A DNA stretch of 64,000 nt from Burkholderia puraquae (GTDB lineage Bacteria > Pseudomonadota > Gammaproteobacteria > Burkholderiales > Burkholderiaceae): NCBI RefSeq assembly GCF_002099195.1, contig NZ_NBYX01000002.1, positions 124,001 to 188,000 on the forward strand, written 5' to 3'. Shown here one piece after another: positions 46,166 to 54,276 of the stretch (positions within the stretch are counted from its first letter, which is position 1; each line of letters opens with the position of its first letter). The notes under the pieces were generated by a model. The model did no database searches, was not told the origin of the DNA, and saw only the letters and a program-made list of their open reading frames with translations. Position numbers and translations under genes: made by a program.

Positions 46166-48244
46166 TTAACGTCCGCTGCCGAGCGCCTGCGCGGCCGGCA
46201 TTGCTTCGTACGGCGTCTCGCGCACGGTCGGCTTCGATTCGCGCCGCGCGCGCAGCACGGCAATCACGCCGTACACCGCGATCGCCACGACGACGAAGAT
46301 GAACAGGCCGGCCAGCGCCGCATCGATGTAGTCGTTGAAGATGATCCGCTGCATCTGCGCGATCGACTTCGCCGGCGCGAGCACCTTGCCTTCGTCCACC
46401 GCGGCCTGCAGCTTCGCGGCGTGCGCGAGGAAGCTGACCTTCGGGTTCGCGTCGAAAATCTTCTGCCAGCCGGCGGTCAGCGTGCAGATCAAGAGCCATG
46501 CGGTCGGCACGATCGTCACCCACGCATAGCGCTCGCGCTTCATCTTGAACAGCACGACGGTGCCGAGCACCAGCGCGATCGCGGCGAGCATCTGGTTCGA
46601 GATGCCGAACAGCGGCCACAGCGTGTTGATGCCGCCGAGCGGATCGACCACGCCCTGGTACAGGAAGTAGCCCCACGCGGCCACGCACAGCGCGGTGGCG
46701 ACCAGGTTCGCGGGCAGCGACTCGGTGCGCTTGAGCGCCGGGTGGAACGTGCCGAGCAGGTCTTGCAGCATGAAGCGGCCCGCGCGCGTGCCGGCGTCGA
46801 CGGCCGTCAGGATGAACAGCGCCTCGAACAGGATCGCGAAGTGATACCAGAACGCCATCATCGCTTCGCCGCCGATCACCTGGTGCAGGATGTGCGCCAT
46901 GCCGACGGCCAGCGTCGGTGCGCCGCCCGCGCGCGCGATGATCGTCGTCTCGCCGACGGCCTTGGCGGTCTGCGTCAGCATGTCGGGCGTCAGCACGAAG
47001 CCCCATTGCGTAACCGTGTTGGCCACCGCTTCCGGCGTCGAGCCGAGCACGGCGGCCGGTGCGTTCATCGCGAAGTAGATGCCCGGCTCGATCACGCATG
47101 CGGCGACGAGCGCCATGATCGCGACGAACGATTCCATCAGCATCGCGCCATAACCGATGAAGCGCGCGTTGGTTTCGTTGTCGATCAGCTTCGGCGTCGT
47201 GCCCGACGAGATCAGCGCGTGGAAGCCCGATACGGCGCCGCATGCGATCGTGATGAACAGGAACGGGAACAGGTTGCCCGACCACACCGGGCCCGTGCCG
47301 TCGACGAACTTCGTCAGCGCGGGCATCTTCAGTTCCGGTGCGACGACCAGGATGCCGATCGCGAGGCCGAGGATCGTGCCGATCTTCAGGAACGTCGACA
47401 GGTAGTCGCGCGGCGCGAGCAGCAGCCACACCGGCAGCACCGATGCGACGAAGCCGTAGCCGATCAGGATCCACGTGAGCTGCGTGCCCGTGAACGTGAA
47501 CCACGCGGCGAGCGTCGGCGAATCGTGCACGTGCTGGCCGAACGCGATCGATGCCATCAGCAGCACGAAGCCGATGACCGACACTTCGCCGATGCGGCCC
47601 GGACGGATGTAGCGCGTGTAGACGCCCATGAACAGCGCGATCGGGATCGTCGCGGCGACGGTGAACGTGCCCCACGGCGAATTGGTCAGCGCCTTCACGA
47701 CGATCAGCGCGAGCACCGCGAGGATGATCACCATGATCAGGAACGCGCCGAACAGCGCGATCACGCCGGGCACCGTGCCGAGCTCCATCTTGACGAGATC
47801 GCCGAGCGAGCGGCCGTCGCGGCGCGTCGAGATGAACAGCACGATGAAGTCCTGCACCGCGCCGGCGAACACGACGCCGGCCAGGATCCACAGCATGCCG
47901 GGCGTATAGCCCATCTGCGCGGCGAGCACGGGCCCGACGAGCGGGCCGGCACCGGCGATCGCGGCGAAGTGATGGCCGAACAGCACGTACTTGTTGGTCG
48001 GCACGTAGTCGAGGCCGTCGTTGTATTTGACGGCCGGCGTCATCCGCAGCCCGTCGAGCTGCATGACCTTGCTGGCGATGAAACGGCTGTAGAAGCGATA
48101 TGCGATCAGATATACGCAGACTGCGGCGATCACGATCCAGAGGGCACTGACACGCTCGCCGTGCGCGAGTGCGATCGTTCCGAACGAGAACGCGCCGAGC
48201 AGCGCGACCGCAATCCAGAGCAGGGTACTGGAAGCCCGATTCAT
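46166..48244 (-). CDS. cstA: CstA-family carbon starvation / pyruvate transporter
   Basis: The product has 692 residues and many membrane segments. AGGAGA lies 8 nt before the ATG at 48244, which is preferred to an earlier ATG at 48298. Signature segments are FYSRFIASKVMQLDG, HHFAAIAGAGPLVGPVLAAQMGY, VQDFIVLFISTRRDGRSLG and CGAVSGFHALISSGTTPK. Members take up pyruvate (CstA, BtsT) or peptides under carbon limitation. A palindromic element 160-180 bp upstream may control it. Confidence 0.93.
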   Translation of the reverse strand: MNRASSTLLWIAVALLGAFSFGTIALAHGERVSALWIVIAAVCVYLIAYRFYSRFIASKVMQLDGLRMTPAVKYNDGLDYVPTNKYVLFGHHFAAIAGAGPLVGPVLAAQMGYTPGMLWILAGVVFAGAVQDFIVLFISTRRDGRSLGDLVKMELGTVPGVIALFGAFLIMVIILAVLALIVVKALTNSPWGTFTVAATIPIALFMGVYTRYIRPGRIGEVSVIGFVLLMASIAFGQHVHDSPTLAAWFTFTGTQLTWILIGYGFVASVLPVWLLLAPRDYLSTFLKIGTILGLAIGILVVAPELKMPALTKFVDGTGPVWSGNLFPFLFITIACGAVSGFHALISSGTTPKLIDNETNARFIGYGAMLMESFVAIMALVAACVIEPGIYFAMNAPAAVLGSTPEAVANTVTQWGFVLTPDMLTQTAKAVGETTIIARAGGAPTLAVGMAHILHQVIGGEAMMAFWYHFAILFEALFILTAVDAGTRAGRFMLQDLLGTFHPALKRTESLPANLVATALCVAAWGYFLYQGVVDPLGGINTLWPLFGISNQMLAAIALVLGTVVLFKMKRERYAWVTIVPTAWLLICTLTAGWQKIFDANPKVSFLAHAAKLQAAVDEGKVLAPAKSIAQMQRIIFNDYIDAALAGLFIFVVVAIAVYGVIAVLRARRESKPTVRETPYEAMPAAQALGSGR

Positions 48245-48390
48245 GGCGTCTCCTGGTCTCCAATGTGTTTTTGAGTGGATGCAGCGCGACGGCTGCACCC
48301 GCGTGACGTCGATGCGTCGTGCCGCGACCTCGCAGAGGCCGCGGCGATGGGCCGTAGTATTCCGTGCGACGGGGGTGGCTTACAAGCGGA

Positions 48391-48427
48391 TAATTACGTA
48401 CGCGGATCTACGTAAAATTACGTAGAT
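48391..48427. promoter_or_regulatory. ATCTACGTAA / TTACGTAGAT operator between cstA and the dapF-like gene
   Basis: A perfect 10-bp inverted repeat (48406-48415 and 48418-48427) is separated by AA. A further half-site, TAATTACGTA, lies at 48391-48400. The cluster sits in the AT-rich centre of the divergent region, 160 bp from cstA and 90 bp from the dapF-like start. GATAAT at 48389-48394 could be a -10 on the plus strand. Confidence 0.65.
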
Positions 48428-48514
48428 GCCCGGCGCGTGGGCAGCGTCGGGCCGCGATTGATCGCGACCGGCGAGCCACGTACAGTGTTCGCCTGCCTCC
48501 ATTCCGGAACCGCC

Positions 48515-49345
48515 ATGCCGATCGGATTTCAGAAGATGAACGCGAACGGCGATGACTTCGTCATCGTCGACCTGCGCGGCCAGAATCAGGACCAGGCGCA
48601 CCGCATCGACCGTGACCTGGTGCGGCGCATGGGCCACCGGCGTTGCGGCATCGGCTTCAACCAGCTCGCGGTCGTGTCGGACTGCGACGATGCGGCGGCC
48701 CGCGTCGCGTTCTGGAACGCCGACGGCTCACCGCTCGACACCTGCGGCAGCGCGACACGCGGCGTCGCGTGGCAACTGATGCGGGAAACCGGCATGGCGT
48801 CGCTCATGCTACGAACCCGCCGCGGGTATCTCGTGTGCTCGAGGGAGGCGAACGGCCTGATCACCGTCGAGATGGGCAGGCCGCTCACCGGCTGGCGGGA
48901 CGTGCCGGCCGCCGAGGCACTCGATACCCTCGCGCTGCCGCTGCCCGGTGCGCCGGCCGCCTGCAACATGGGCAATCCGCATTGCACGTTCTTCGTCGAC
49001 GATCTCGGCGCGATCGATGTCGCGGCGCTCGGCCCGGCCATCGAAACGCATCCGCTGTTTCCGCAGAAAACCAACGTGCATTTCGTTCAGGTCATCGATC
49101 GCACGCACATTCGCCTGCGCATCTGGGAGCGCGGCGGCGGCGTGCCGCTCGGTTCGGGATCGTGTTCGTGCGGCGCGGTCGTCAACGGTATCCGGCGCGG
49201 GCTGCTGGATGCGTCGGTACGCGTCGCATGCGACGGCGGCGACGTGACGGTGCATTGGGATGGCACCGGCAGTGTGTTCCTGAGCGGGCCCGTGACGTTC
49301 GGGTTCAGCGGGGTGTGGTTGGGCGAGCAGATGCTCGATACCTGA
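48515..49345 (+). CDS. Diaminopimelate epimerase-like protein with altered active site
   Basis: The product has 276 residues with the DapF fold: FQKMNANGDDFVIVDLRG, FWNADGSPLDTCGSATRG (first catalytic cysteine, Cys77), CNMGNPHCTFFVDD, HPLFPQKTNVHFVQ and IWERGGGVPLGSGSCSCGAVV. Aligned by eye with the DapF motif ERGAGET-ACG-G, the second catalytic cysteine position is Ser214; cysteines at 217 and 219 are displaced. In the related proline-racemase superfamily, loss of one cysteine changes racemases into dehydratases. It may therefore not be the lysine-pathway DapF. TACAGT at 48481-48486 may be its -10. Confidence 0.8.
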   Translation: MPIGFQKMNANGDDFVIVDLRGQNQDQAHRIDRDLVRRMGHRRCGIGFNQLAVVSDCDDAAARVAFWNADGSPLDTCGSATRGVAWQLMRETGMASLMLRTRRGYLVCSREANGLITVEMGRPLTGWRDVPAAEALDTLALPLPGAPAACNMGNPHCTFFVDDLGAIDVAALGPAIETHPLFPQKTNVHFVQVIDRTHIRLRIWERGGGVPLGSGSCSCGAVVNGIRRGLLDASVRVACDGGDVTVHWDGTGSVFLSGPVTFGFSGVWLGEQMLDT

Positions 49346-49437
49346 CGGCCCGGCCCAACGCGCGCGCCTCGCAGGCGCGCGGTCGGCCTCACCAGCCCGT
49401 GCGCATTGGGCGCCGGCCCGGGTAGAACAATGCTCGC

Positions 49438-49866
49438 TCAGTGCTTGTCGTCGACCTTCTTCGGCTTCGGCGGCGACGGTACCTTCGCGTACTGGAACGC
49501 AGGCGTCGCCTTCAGCGCGTCCTTCGTCGCGCCCGGCAGGTAGATGTTGCCGTTGCGTACGTCGAGCGACGCGATCGGCACCGCGACGTCATGCGCAGCC
49601 ACGCCGAGGAAGCCGCCGGCCGACACGATCGCCGCCGACACCGAGCCGTCCGGCGCGACGATCAGGTCGCGCACGGTGCCGACTTTCTGGTTCGCGTCGT
49701 TGTACACGGTCTTGCCGAGCACACTCTTCTTCACGCTCCAGCCTTCGAGGAGTGCCTGCGATTGCTCGACGGTCACGCTCAGCGGCTGCGCGCCGGCAAT
49801 CTGTGCATGCGCGCTGACGCTTGATGCGAGAACGGTTGCTGCGATGAGGGTTTTGTAGAACTTCAT
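49438..49866 (-). CDS. Exported PRC-barrel protein
   Basis: The 142-residue product has signal peptide MKFYKTLIAATVLASSVSAHA. A PRC-barrel domain follows: SVLGKTVYNDANQKVGTVRDLIVAPDGSVSAAIVSAGGFLG, then VAVPIASLDVRNGNIYLPG. The tail is Lys/Pro-rich (PSPPKPKKVDDKH). Periplasmic PRC-barrel proteins are common in Burkholderia, with unknown roles in stress or the envelope. It is a single gene. Confidence 0.87.
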   Translation of the reverse strand: MKFYKTLIAATVLASSVSAHAQIAGAQPLSVTVEQSQALLEGWSVKKSVLGKTVYNDANQKVGTVRDLIVAPDGSVSAAIVSAGGFLGVAAHDVAVPIASLDVRNGNIYLPGATKDALKATPAFQYAKVPSPPKPKKVDDKH

Positions 49867-50227
49867 GTGCGTTGCACTCCGGTTCGGTTGTTGTTGATTC
49901 CGGGAGCGAAGCGACGCGGGTGCAACGGCTCACCGGTGAGCATCCGGCGCTTCGGCGGTCGCGTGGCGGCCGGCCGCGCCGCCACTGCGTGTGTGCGTGG
50001 CGGACTGGCATGGCCGGCCGCAGCGTGCAACACGGCTTCATGGTAGCGGCATTCGCCCGATCGTGCGTTCAGCGTGCAACGTGGCAGGCGGGGTGAGCCG
50101 GATCACGATCAATGATCGTGCAGATAGATGGGGGTGCGCGGCGCGGAAAAATGGCGCCGCGGCCCGTTGGTCAGGACAACCTCACGGACGCGCCCCCGAT
50201 CTTCGCGGCGCATCGAACAACGCGGCG
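49867..50227. other. Intergenic region without a gene
   Basis: A small perfect inverted repeat, CACGATC-AAT-GATCGTG, occurs at about 50104-50120. It could help end the converging aroG transcript. No coding frame is convincing. Confidence 0.45.
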
Positions 50228-51358
50228 TCACGCATTCCGCGAGTACGTTCGCCGGTGCCGCACCGCGTCGGCCAGCACGTCGAGCACGGGCTCGGTTTGC
50301 GTCCAGCTCAGGCACGCATCGGTGATCGACACGCCGTACTTCAGCGGCACACCCGGCTTCAGGTCCTGGCGCCCGGCCTCGAGATGGCTCTCGACCATCA
50401 CGCCGACGATCCGGTGCTCGCCCTGCGACAGTTGCCGCGCGAGATCCTGCGCGACGTCGATCTGCCGGTCGTGCGACTTGTTCGAGTTCGCGTGCGAGCA
50501 ATCGACCATCACCTGCTCGCGCAAGCCGGCCTTGCGCAGCACCGCGCAGCACGCTTCCACGTGCTCGGCGTCGTAGTTCGGCCCGGTCTTGCCGCCGCGC
50601 AGGATCACGTGCGCGTCGTCGTTGCCGCGCGTCTCGAAGATCGCGGCCATCCCCATTTTCGTCATCCCCATGAACGCGTGGCTCGCGGCCGCGGCGACGA
50701 TCGCGTCGGACGCGACCTGCACGCCGCCGTCGGTGCCGTTCTTGAAGCCGATCGGGCAGCTCAGGCCCGACGCGAGCTGGCGATGGCTCTGGCTCTCGGT
50801 CGTGCGCGCGCCGATCGCGCCCCACGCGATCAGGTCGGCGATGTACTGCGGGCTCAGCAGATCGAGGAATTCGGTCGACGCCGGCAGGCCCAGCGCGTTG
50901 ATGTCAAGCAGCAGTTGCCGCGCGGCGCGCAGCCCTTCGTTGATGCGGAAGCTGCCGTCGAGGCGCGGATCGTTGATGTAGCCCTTCCAGCCGACCGTCG
51001 TGCGCGGCTTCTCGAAATAGACGCGCATCGTGATCAGCAGGTCGTCCTTCAGCGCATCGGCGGCAATCTTCAGACGGCGCGCGTAATCGAGCGCCTGGTC
51101 GTGATCGTGGATCGAGCACGGGCCGACGACGAGCAGCAGCCGGTCGTCGCGGCCGTGCAGGATGTCGCCGATCGCACGGCGCGTATCCTCGACGAGCGTC
51201 TGCGTGGCGGCCGGCACCGGCAGTTCGTCCAGCAGCAGCGCCGGCGAAATCAGCGGGCGCACGGCGCCGATGCGGACGTCGTCGATGCGCGTGGTGTCCT
51301 GCGTCGCGTCGGCGCTGCCTACCTCGCGATCGTGGGAAGGATTGTCGAGGTTCTGCAT
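50228..51358 (-). CDS. aroG: 3-deoxy-7-phosphoheptulonate synthase, class I
   Basis: The protein has 376 residues. It contains LLLVVGPCSIHDHDQALDYARRL, FEKPRTTVGWKGYINDP, SGLSCPIGFKNGTDG, HVILRGGKTGPNYD, VMVDCSHANSNKSH and GVMVESHLEAGRQD, all conserved in AroF/G/H enzymes. It condenses phosphoenolpyruvate with erythrose 4-phosphate as the first step of aromatic amino-acid synthesis. Feedback specificity (Phe, Tyr or Trp) is not clear from the sequence. It is monocistronic, with no attenuator-like leader visible. Confidence 0.95.
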   Translation of the reverse strand: MQNLDNPSHDREVGSADATQDTTRIDDVRIGAVRPLISPALLLDELPVPAATQTLVEDTRRAIGDILHGRDDRLLLVVGPCSIHDHDQALDYARRLKIAADALKDDLLITMRVYFEKPRTTVGWKGYINDPRLDGSFRINEGLRAARQLLLDINALGLPASTEFLDLLSPQYIADLIAWGAIGARTTESQSHRQLASGLSCPIGFKNGTDGGVQVASDAIVAAAASHAFMGMTKMGMAAIFETRGNDDAHVILRGGKTGPNYDAEHVEACCAVLRKAGLREQVMVDCSHANSNKSHDRQIDVAQDLARQLSQGEHRIVGVMVESHLEAGRQDLKPGVPLKYGVSITDACLSWTQTEPVLDVLADAVRHRRTYSRNA

Positions 51359-51489
51359 GGTGATTCTCCGGGGGACGTCTGGAATGTTGGGCAGGCTCGA
51401 TTATGGCACCCGGGCGGGACGGCGGCGGGTTGCGGCAGGGGGACGGGCACGGCTGCATAGCCGCAGCGCGACGGCGATCAAAAGGCGAA

Positions 51490-51520
51490 AAGAAAAAAGG
51501 CGACCCGCGAAGGGTCGCCC
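51490..51520 (-). terminator. Rho-independent terminator of the lipase gene
   Basis: On the minus strand an 8-bp GGCGACCC/GGGTCGCC stem with a 5-nt loop is followed by a long T run (TTTTTTCTTTT). It lies about 32 bp after the lipase stop. Confidence 0.92.
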
Positions 51521-51552
51521 TGCCACGTGCTCCATCACACGCGGCGTTGCGG

Positions 51553-52869
51553 CTAGTGCAGCGTCTCGGGCGCCAGCGAATTGCTCGGCAGCAGCGACGT
51601 CAGCCAGCAATTGCTCGGCGCGGCTTTCCCGTTGAAGCGGTCGTAGAGCCACGGCAGCATGCCGGCCACCCACGGCACGATCGCGCCCGCATGTTCGAGC
51701 GGATATTCGTTGTACGTCACCGGCGTGCCGCTGGCGCAGAACTTCTGCGCCAGCGCGCGCACGTCGTACGCGAGCATCACGCCGTCCCCCACCTGGGTGC
51801 TGAACGTGCCATCGAGCGCGCCCGCCGTGCCCTGGCCGATGAACATGGGGATCGTCGGCGATGCGGCCAGCCCGGCATTCACCTTGTTCGCATAGGTCAC
51901 GTACGCGGGAATGCTGTTGATGTCGCTCGCGTATTGCGGCTTGAACAGCGTGCCCCAGTGCAGCCCCGTGTACCTCGGCAGGATGTACGCGAGCGACTGG
52001 CTCTGGATGTCCTTGAATACGGCGACGCCGGTATCGCTGAGATACGGCGTCAGGTCGAAGCCGTAGCCGCGCGACAGCCCGGCCAGCGCGGCCGCGGCCA
52101 CGCCGCCCCAGACGATGCTGCCGTCGACGTAACGCAGGTTGTGCGCGGGATCGACCAGCACGCCGCCCTCCGCCGCGCCGACGAGCTGCTTGTTGATCTC
52201 GGGCGCATAGCTCGGTGCGAGTTGCGCGGCCCAATTCGTTGCGATCGCGCCGCCGGAATAGCCGATCATCGCCACCTTGCTCGACGGATTCAGGCCGGTC
52301 GACGGCGTATTGAGCGCCGCGCGGATCGAATCGAGCGTCGTCATCCCGTATTCGGGGCCGGCAGCGAAGTCGGCCGTCTGGCCTTCCGTATCGGGCACGA
52401 TGACGTTGTAGCCCAGCAGCAGCAGCGTCGACAGCGGAATCGATTCCGCGCTGTACAGCAACGTGCCGACGTTGATGACCTTCGTGACATCGCGATCGCC
52501 GGCGATCACCTGCGACGGCTCGTCGTACGAGTTCAGCGAATCATAGGCCGACTGGTACGAGATGGCCTGGCCGTTGCCGACCTGGCTCCGGATCACGGAC
52601 GTCACGTTGACGACCGGCTGGTTCAGCGCGTTATTGGTGCGATACAGCAACTGCTGCGCGGTCAGTGCTGTGGGGATGCCGGCCACGTGATAGGTGACGT
52701 TGCGCATCTTGAGCACCGTGCCTGGCGGAATCGACGCCAGCGGCGTGGCGCCGGTGTACGTGTAGAACGGGTCGGACACGGTCGGCGCGGCGGCGCTGGC
52801 CGGCGGTGCGGCGATGGCCAGCGCGGCAGACACGGCGGCCGCGGCCATCATGAAACGTCTGGAGGACAT
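51553..52869 (-). CDS. Secreted lipase, LIP-family alpha/beta hydrolase
   Basis: The product has 438 residues with signal peptide MSSRRFMMAAAAVSAALAIAAPPASA. The PFYTYTGATPLASIPPGTVLK start and the nucleophile elbow KVAMIGYSGGAIATNWAAQLAP (GxSxG as GYSGG) are typical of the secretory lipase (LIP, CAL-A-like) family. The acid and histidine are probably in FIGQGTAGALDGTF and EYPLEHAGAIVPW. It hydrolyses acylglycerols or polyesters outside the cytoplasm. It does not resemble Burkholderia lipase LipA and has no foldase gene next to it. Confidence 0.88.
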   Translation of the reverse strand: MSSRRFMMAAAAVSAALAIAAPPASAAAPTVSDPFYTYTGATPLASIPPGTVLKMRNVTYHVAGIPTALTAQQLLYRTNNALNQPVVNVTSVIRSQVGNGQAISYQSAYDSLNSYDEPSQVIAGDRDVTKVINVGTLLYSAESIPLSTLLLLGYNVIVPDTEGQTADFAAGPEYGMTTLDSIRAALNTPSTGLNPSSKVAMIGYSGGAIATNWAAQLAPSYAPEINKQLVGAAEGGVLVDPAHNLRYVDGSIVWGGVAAAALAGLSRGYGFDLTPYLSDTGVAVFKDIQSQSLAYILPRYTGLHWGTLFKPQYASDINSIPAYVTYANKVNAGLAASPTIPMFIGQGTAGALDGTFSTQVGDGVMLAYDVRALAQKFCASGTPVTYNEYPLEHAGAIVPWVAGMLPWLYDRFNGKAAPSNCWLTSLLPSNSLAPETLH

Positions 52870-53272
52870 GGTTGGGGCCCCTGGGATAACCTGCTTTCAT
52901 CGAAGGAAGTTCGGCGGCGTTGCAGACCATCGTGCGTGCCGCTTCAAAACCGTTTCCGAGCCATCGACTGTCTCCTGAGAATGAGTAATCAGGGCTGTTC
53001 CGAATCTTCAGTTTTAGTAGGAGTACAAACCGGATGAATTGAAGCACAACGCGCACGCACTCGATGGGCGTTTTCCATTGTTTGAAGGTAAACGTCTAAA
53101 ACCGGCGCGGCGAGATGCGGGGCGCTCCGGCCATTCGGCCGACTGTCCGTGTTTTGCCGAAGTGCCGTACGATCACGGCTGTCCGGTACCGAAGGCCGCG
53201 TCGTGCGATGCCGGCCGCACCGCGCACCGCCTGCCTTTGACCGATCGTTCCCTGCCCAACCGACACGCCACG
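52870..53272. other. Divergent intergenic region, AT-richer centre
   Basis: No gene is seen. About 52970-53100 is lower in GC and may hold the lipase promoter. The frame starting at 53039 extends the downstream gene but has poor codon use before 53273. Confidence 0.4.
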
Positions 53273-53827
53273 ATGACCGTCTCCGAACTGCTCCGCGCCA
53301 TCCGCCAACCGTATGCCGACCTGCTCGCGAAAGCAGCTGCGCAACCGGCCGTGATCGTCGAACCGGCCTACCGGCGCGCCGACGGTACGCTCGCCACCGA
53401 AGGGCCGCTCGCGTTGCCGTGCCGGGCCGACATCATCGCGACCGAAGGCGAATCGGGCGGCCAGCCGACGATGGTCGACTCCGCCACGCAACTGGAGTTC
53501 GAGCCGTTGGCATTCGACCTCGAAACGGCGGCCGTGTCGATTCGCCCGTTCGTGTGGGACTGGGCCGCGATCGAGGCCGACGGTCTCGACGAAGCCGCGG
53601 CGGCCGATGCGTTCAAGGCGTGGTTCTTCGCGTGGTTCGATGCTGACGACGAGAACACGCCGGCCGAGGACGGCCTGCATGGGATCGTTCACTACCTGTC
53701 GGAACCGGTTCGCACGGAACAGGGATGGCGCGTCAATGCGGATCTCGGTTCCGCACCCGAGACGGCCGTCGAGGATCTGCTGTTCAAGTTAGTCGATGCG
53801 GGCGCTACGCGGATCAGCATCGGTTGA
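53273..53827 (+). CDS. Hypothetical acidic protein, first gene of a three-gene unit
   Basis: The 184-residue product starts MTVSELLRAIRQPYADLLAK and is acidic with several Trp residues (VWDWAAIEADGLDEAAAADAFKAWFFAWFDADDENT). There is no signal peptide or membrane segment, so it should be cytoplasmic. The stop codon overlaps a possible ATG of the next frame (TGATG at 53825-53829), pointing to translational coupling with the following exported protein. I do not recognise the family. Confidence 0.7.
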   Translation: MTVSELLRAIRQPYADLLAKAAAQPAVIVEPAYRRADGTLATEGPLALPCRADIIATEGESGGQPTMVDSATQLEFEPLAFDLETAAVSIRPFVWDWAAIEADGLDEAAAADAFKAWFFAWFDADDENTPAEDGLHGIVHYLSEPVRTEQGWRVNADLGSAPETAVEDLLFKLVDAGATRISIG

Positions 53828-53853
53828 TGACGCTTCCTTTCTCACACGCGACC

Positions 53854-54276
53854 ATGAAAAAAGTCTTCGCCACTGTGCTGCTCTGCCTGTCGCTACCGGC
53901 ACTCGCCAAAGTGTCCACCGACGTGTACTGCTTCAAATCGGCTGGCGACAAACCCGTGCGCTTCGAAATGCGCACCTACTACGACGACGCCGTCGATTGG
54001 TCGGGTGGCATGGTCCGCTATGCGAAAGCGAAAGCGGCCCTGCCGCTGGCGGTCGAACACGTCGATGAGGAAGTGCTCGTCGAGGGCCGCCCGCACCAGT
54101 TCACGACGACCTGGGTCGAAATGGTCGACGGCAGGATCAATGGACGGTACGAGATGATGTCGCAAGGCGCGATGATCTATTCGATGACCTATACCAGCGC
54201 ACGCACCGGCAAGAAGACCGCGTTCAGCAGAGCACTGGACATAGACGCCTCCGAACAAACCGGGTGCCGCTGGTGA
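53854..54276 (+). CDS. Exported hypothetical protein, second gene of the unit
   Basis: The 140-residue product has signal peptide MKKVFATVLLCLSLPALA. The mature part is beta-rich (DVYCFKSAGDKPVRFEMRTYYDDAVDW, QFTTTWVEMVDGRINGRYEMMS) with two cysteines that may form a disulfide. An earlier in-frame ATG at 53827 overlaps the previous stop codon; signal-peptide logic favours 53854. Its stop overlaps the ATG of the third gene (TGATG). The family is unknown to me. Confidence 0.72.
   Translation: MKKVFATVLLCLSLPALAKVSTDVYCFKSAGDKPVRFEMRTYYDDAVDWSGGMVRYAKAKAALPLAVEHVDEEVLVEGRPHQFTTTWVEMVDGRINGRYEMMSQGAMIYSMTYTSARTGKKTAFSRALDIDASEQTGCRW

Noticed and set aside
45818..48274. An 818-codon frame opposite cstA
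   Set aside because: It is Arg/His/Asp-rich shadow sequence; cstA and ybdD on the other strand are certain.
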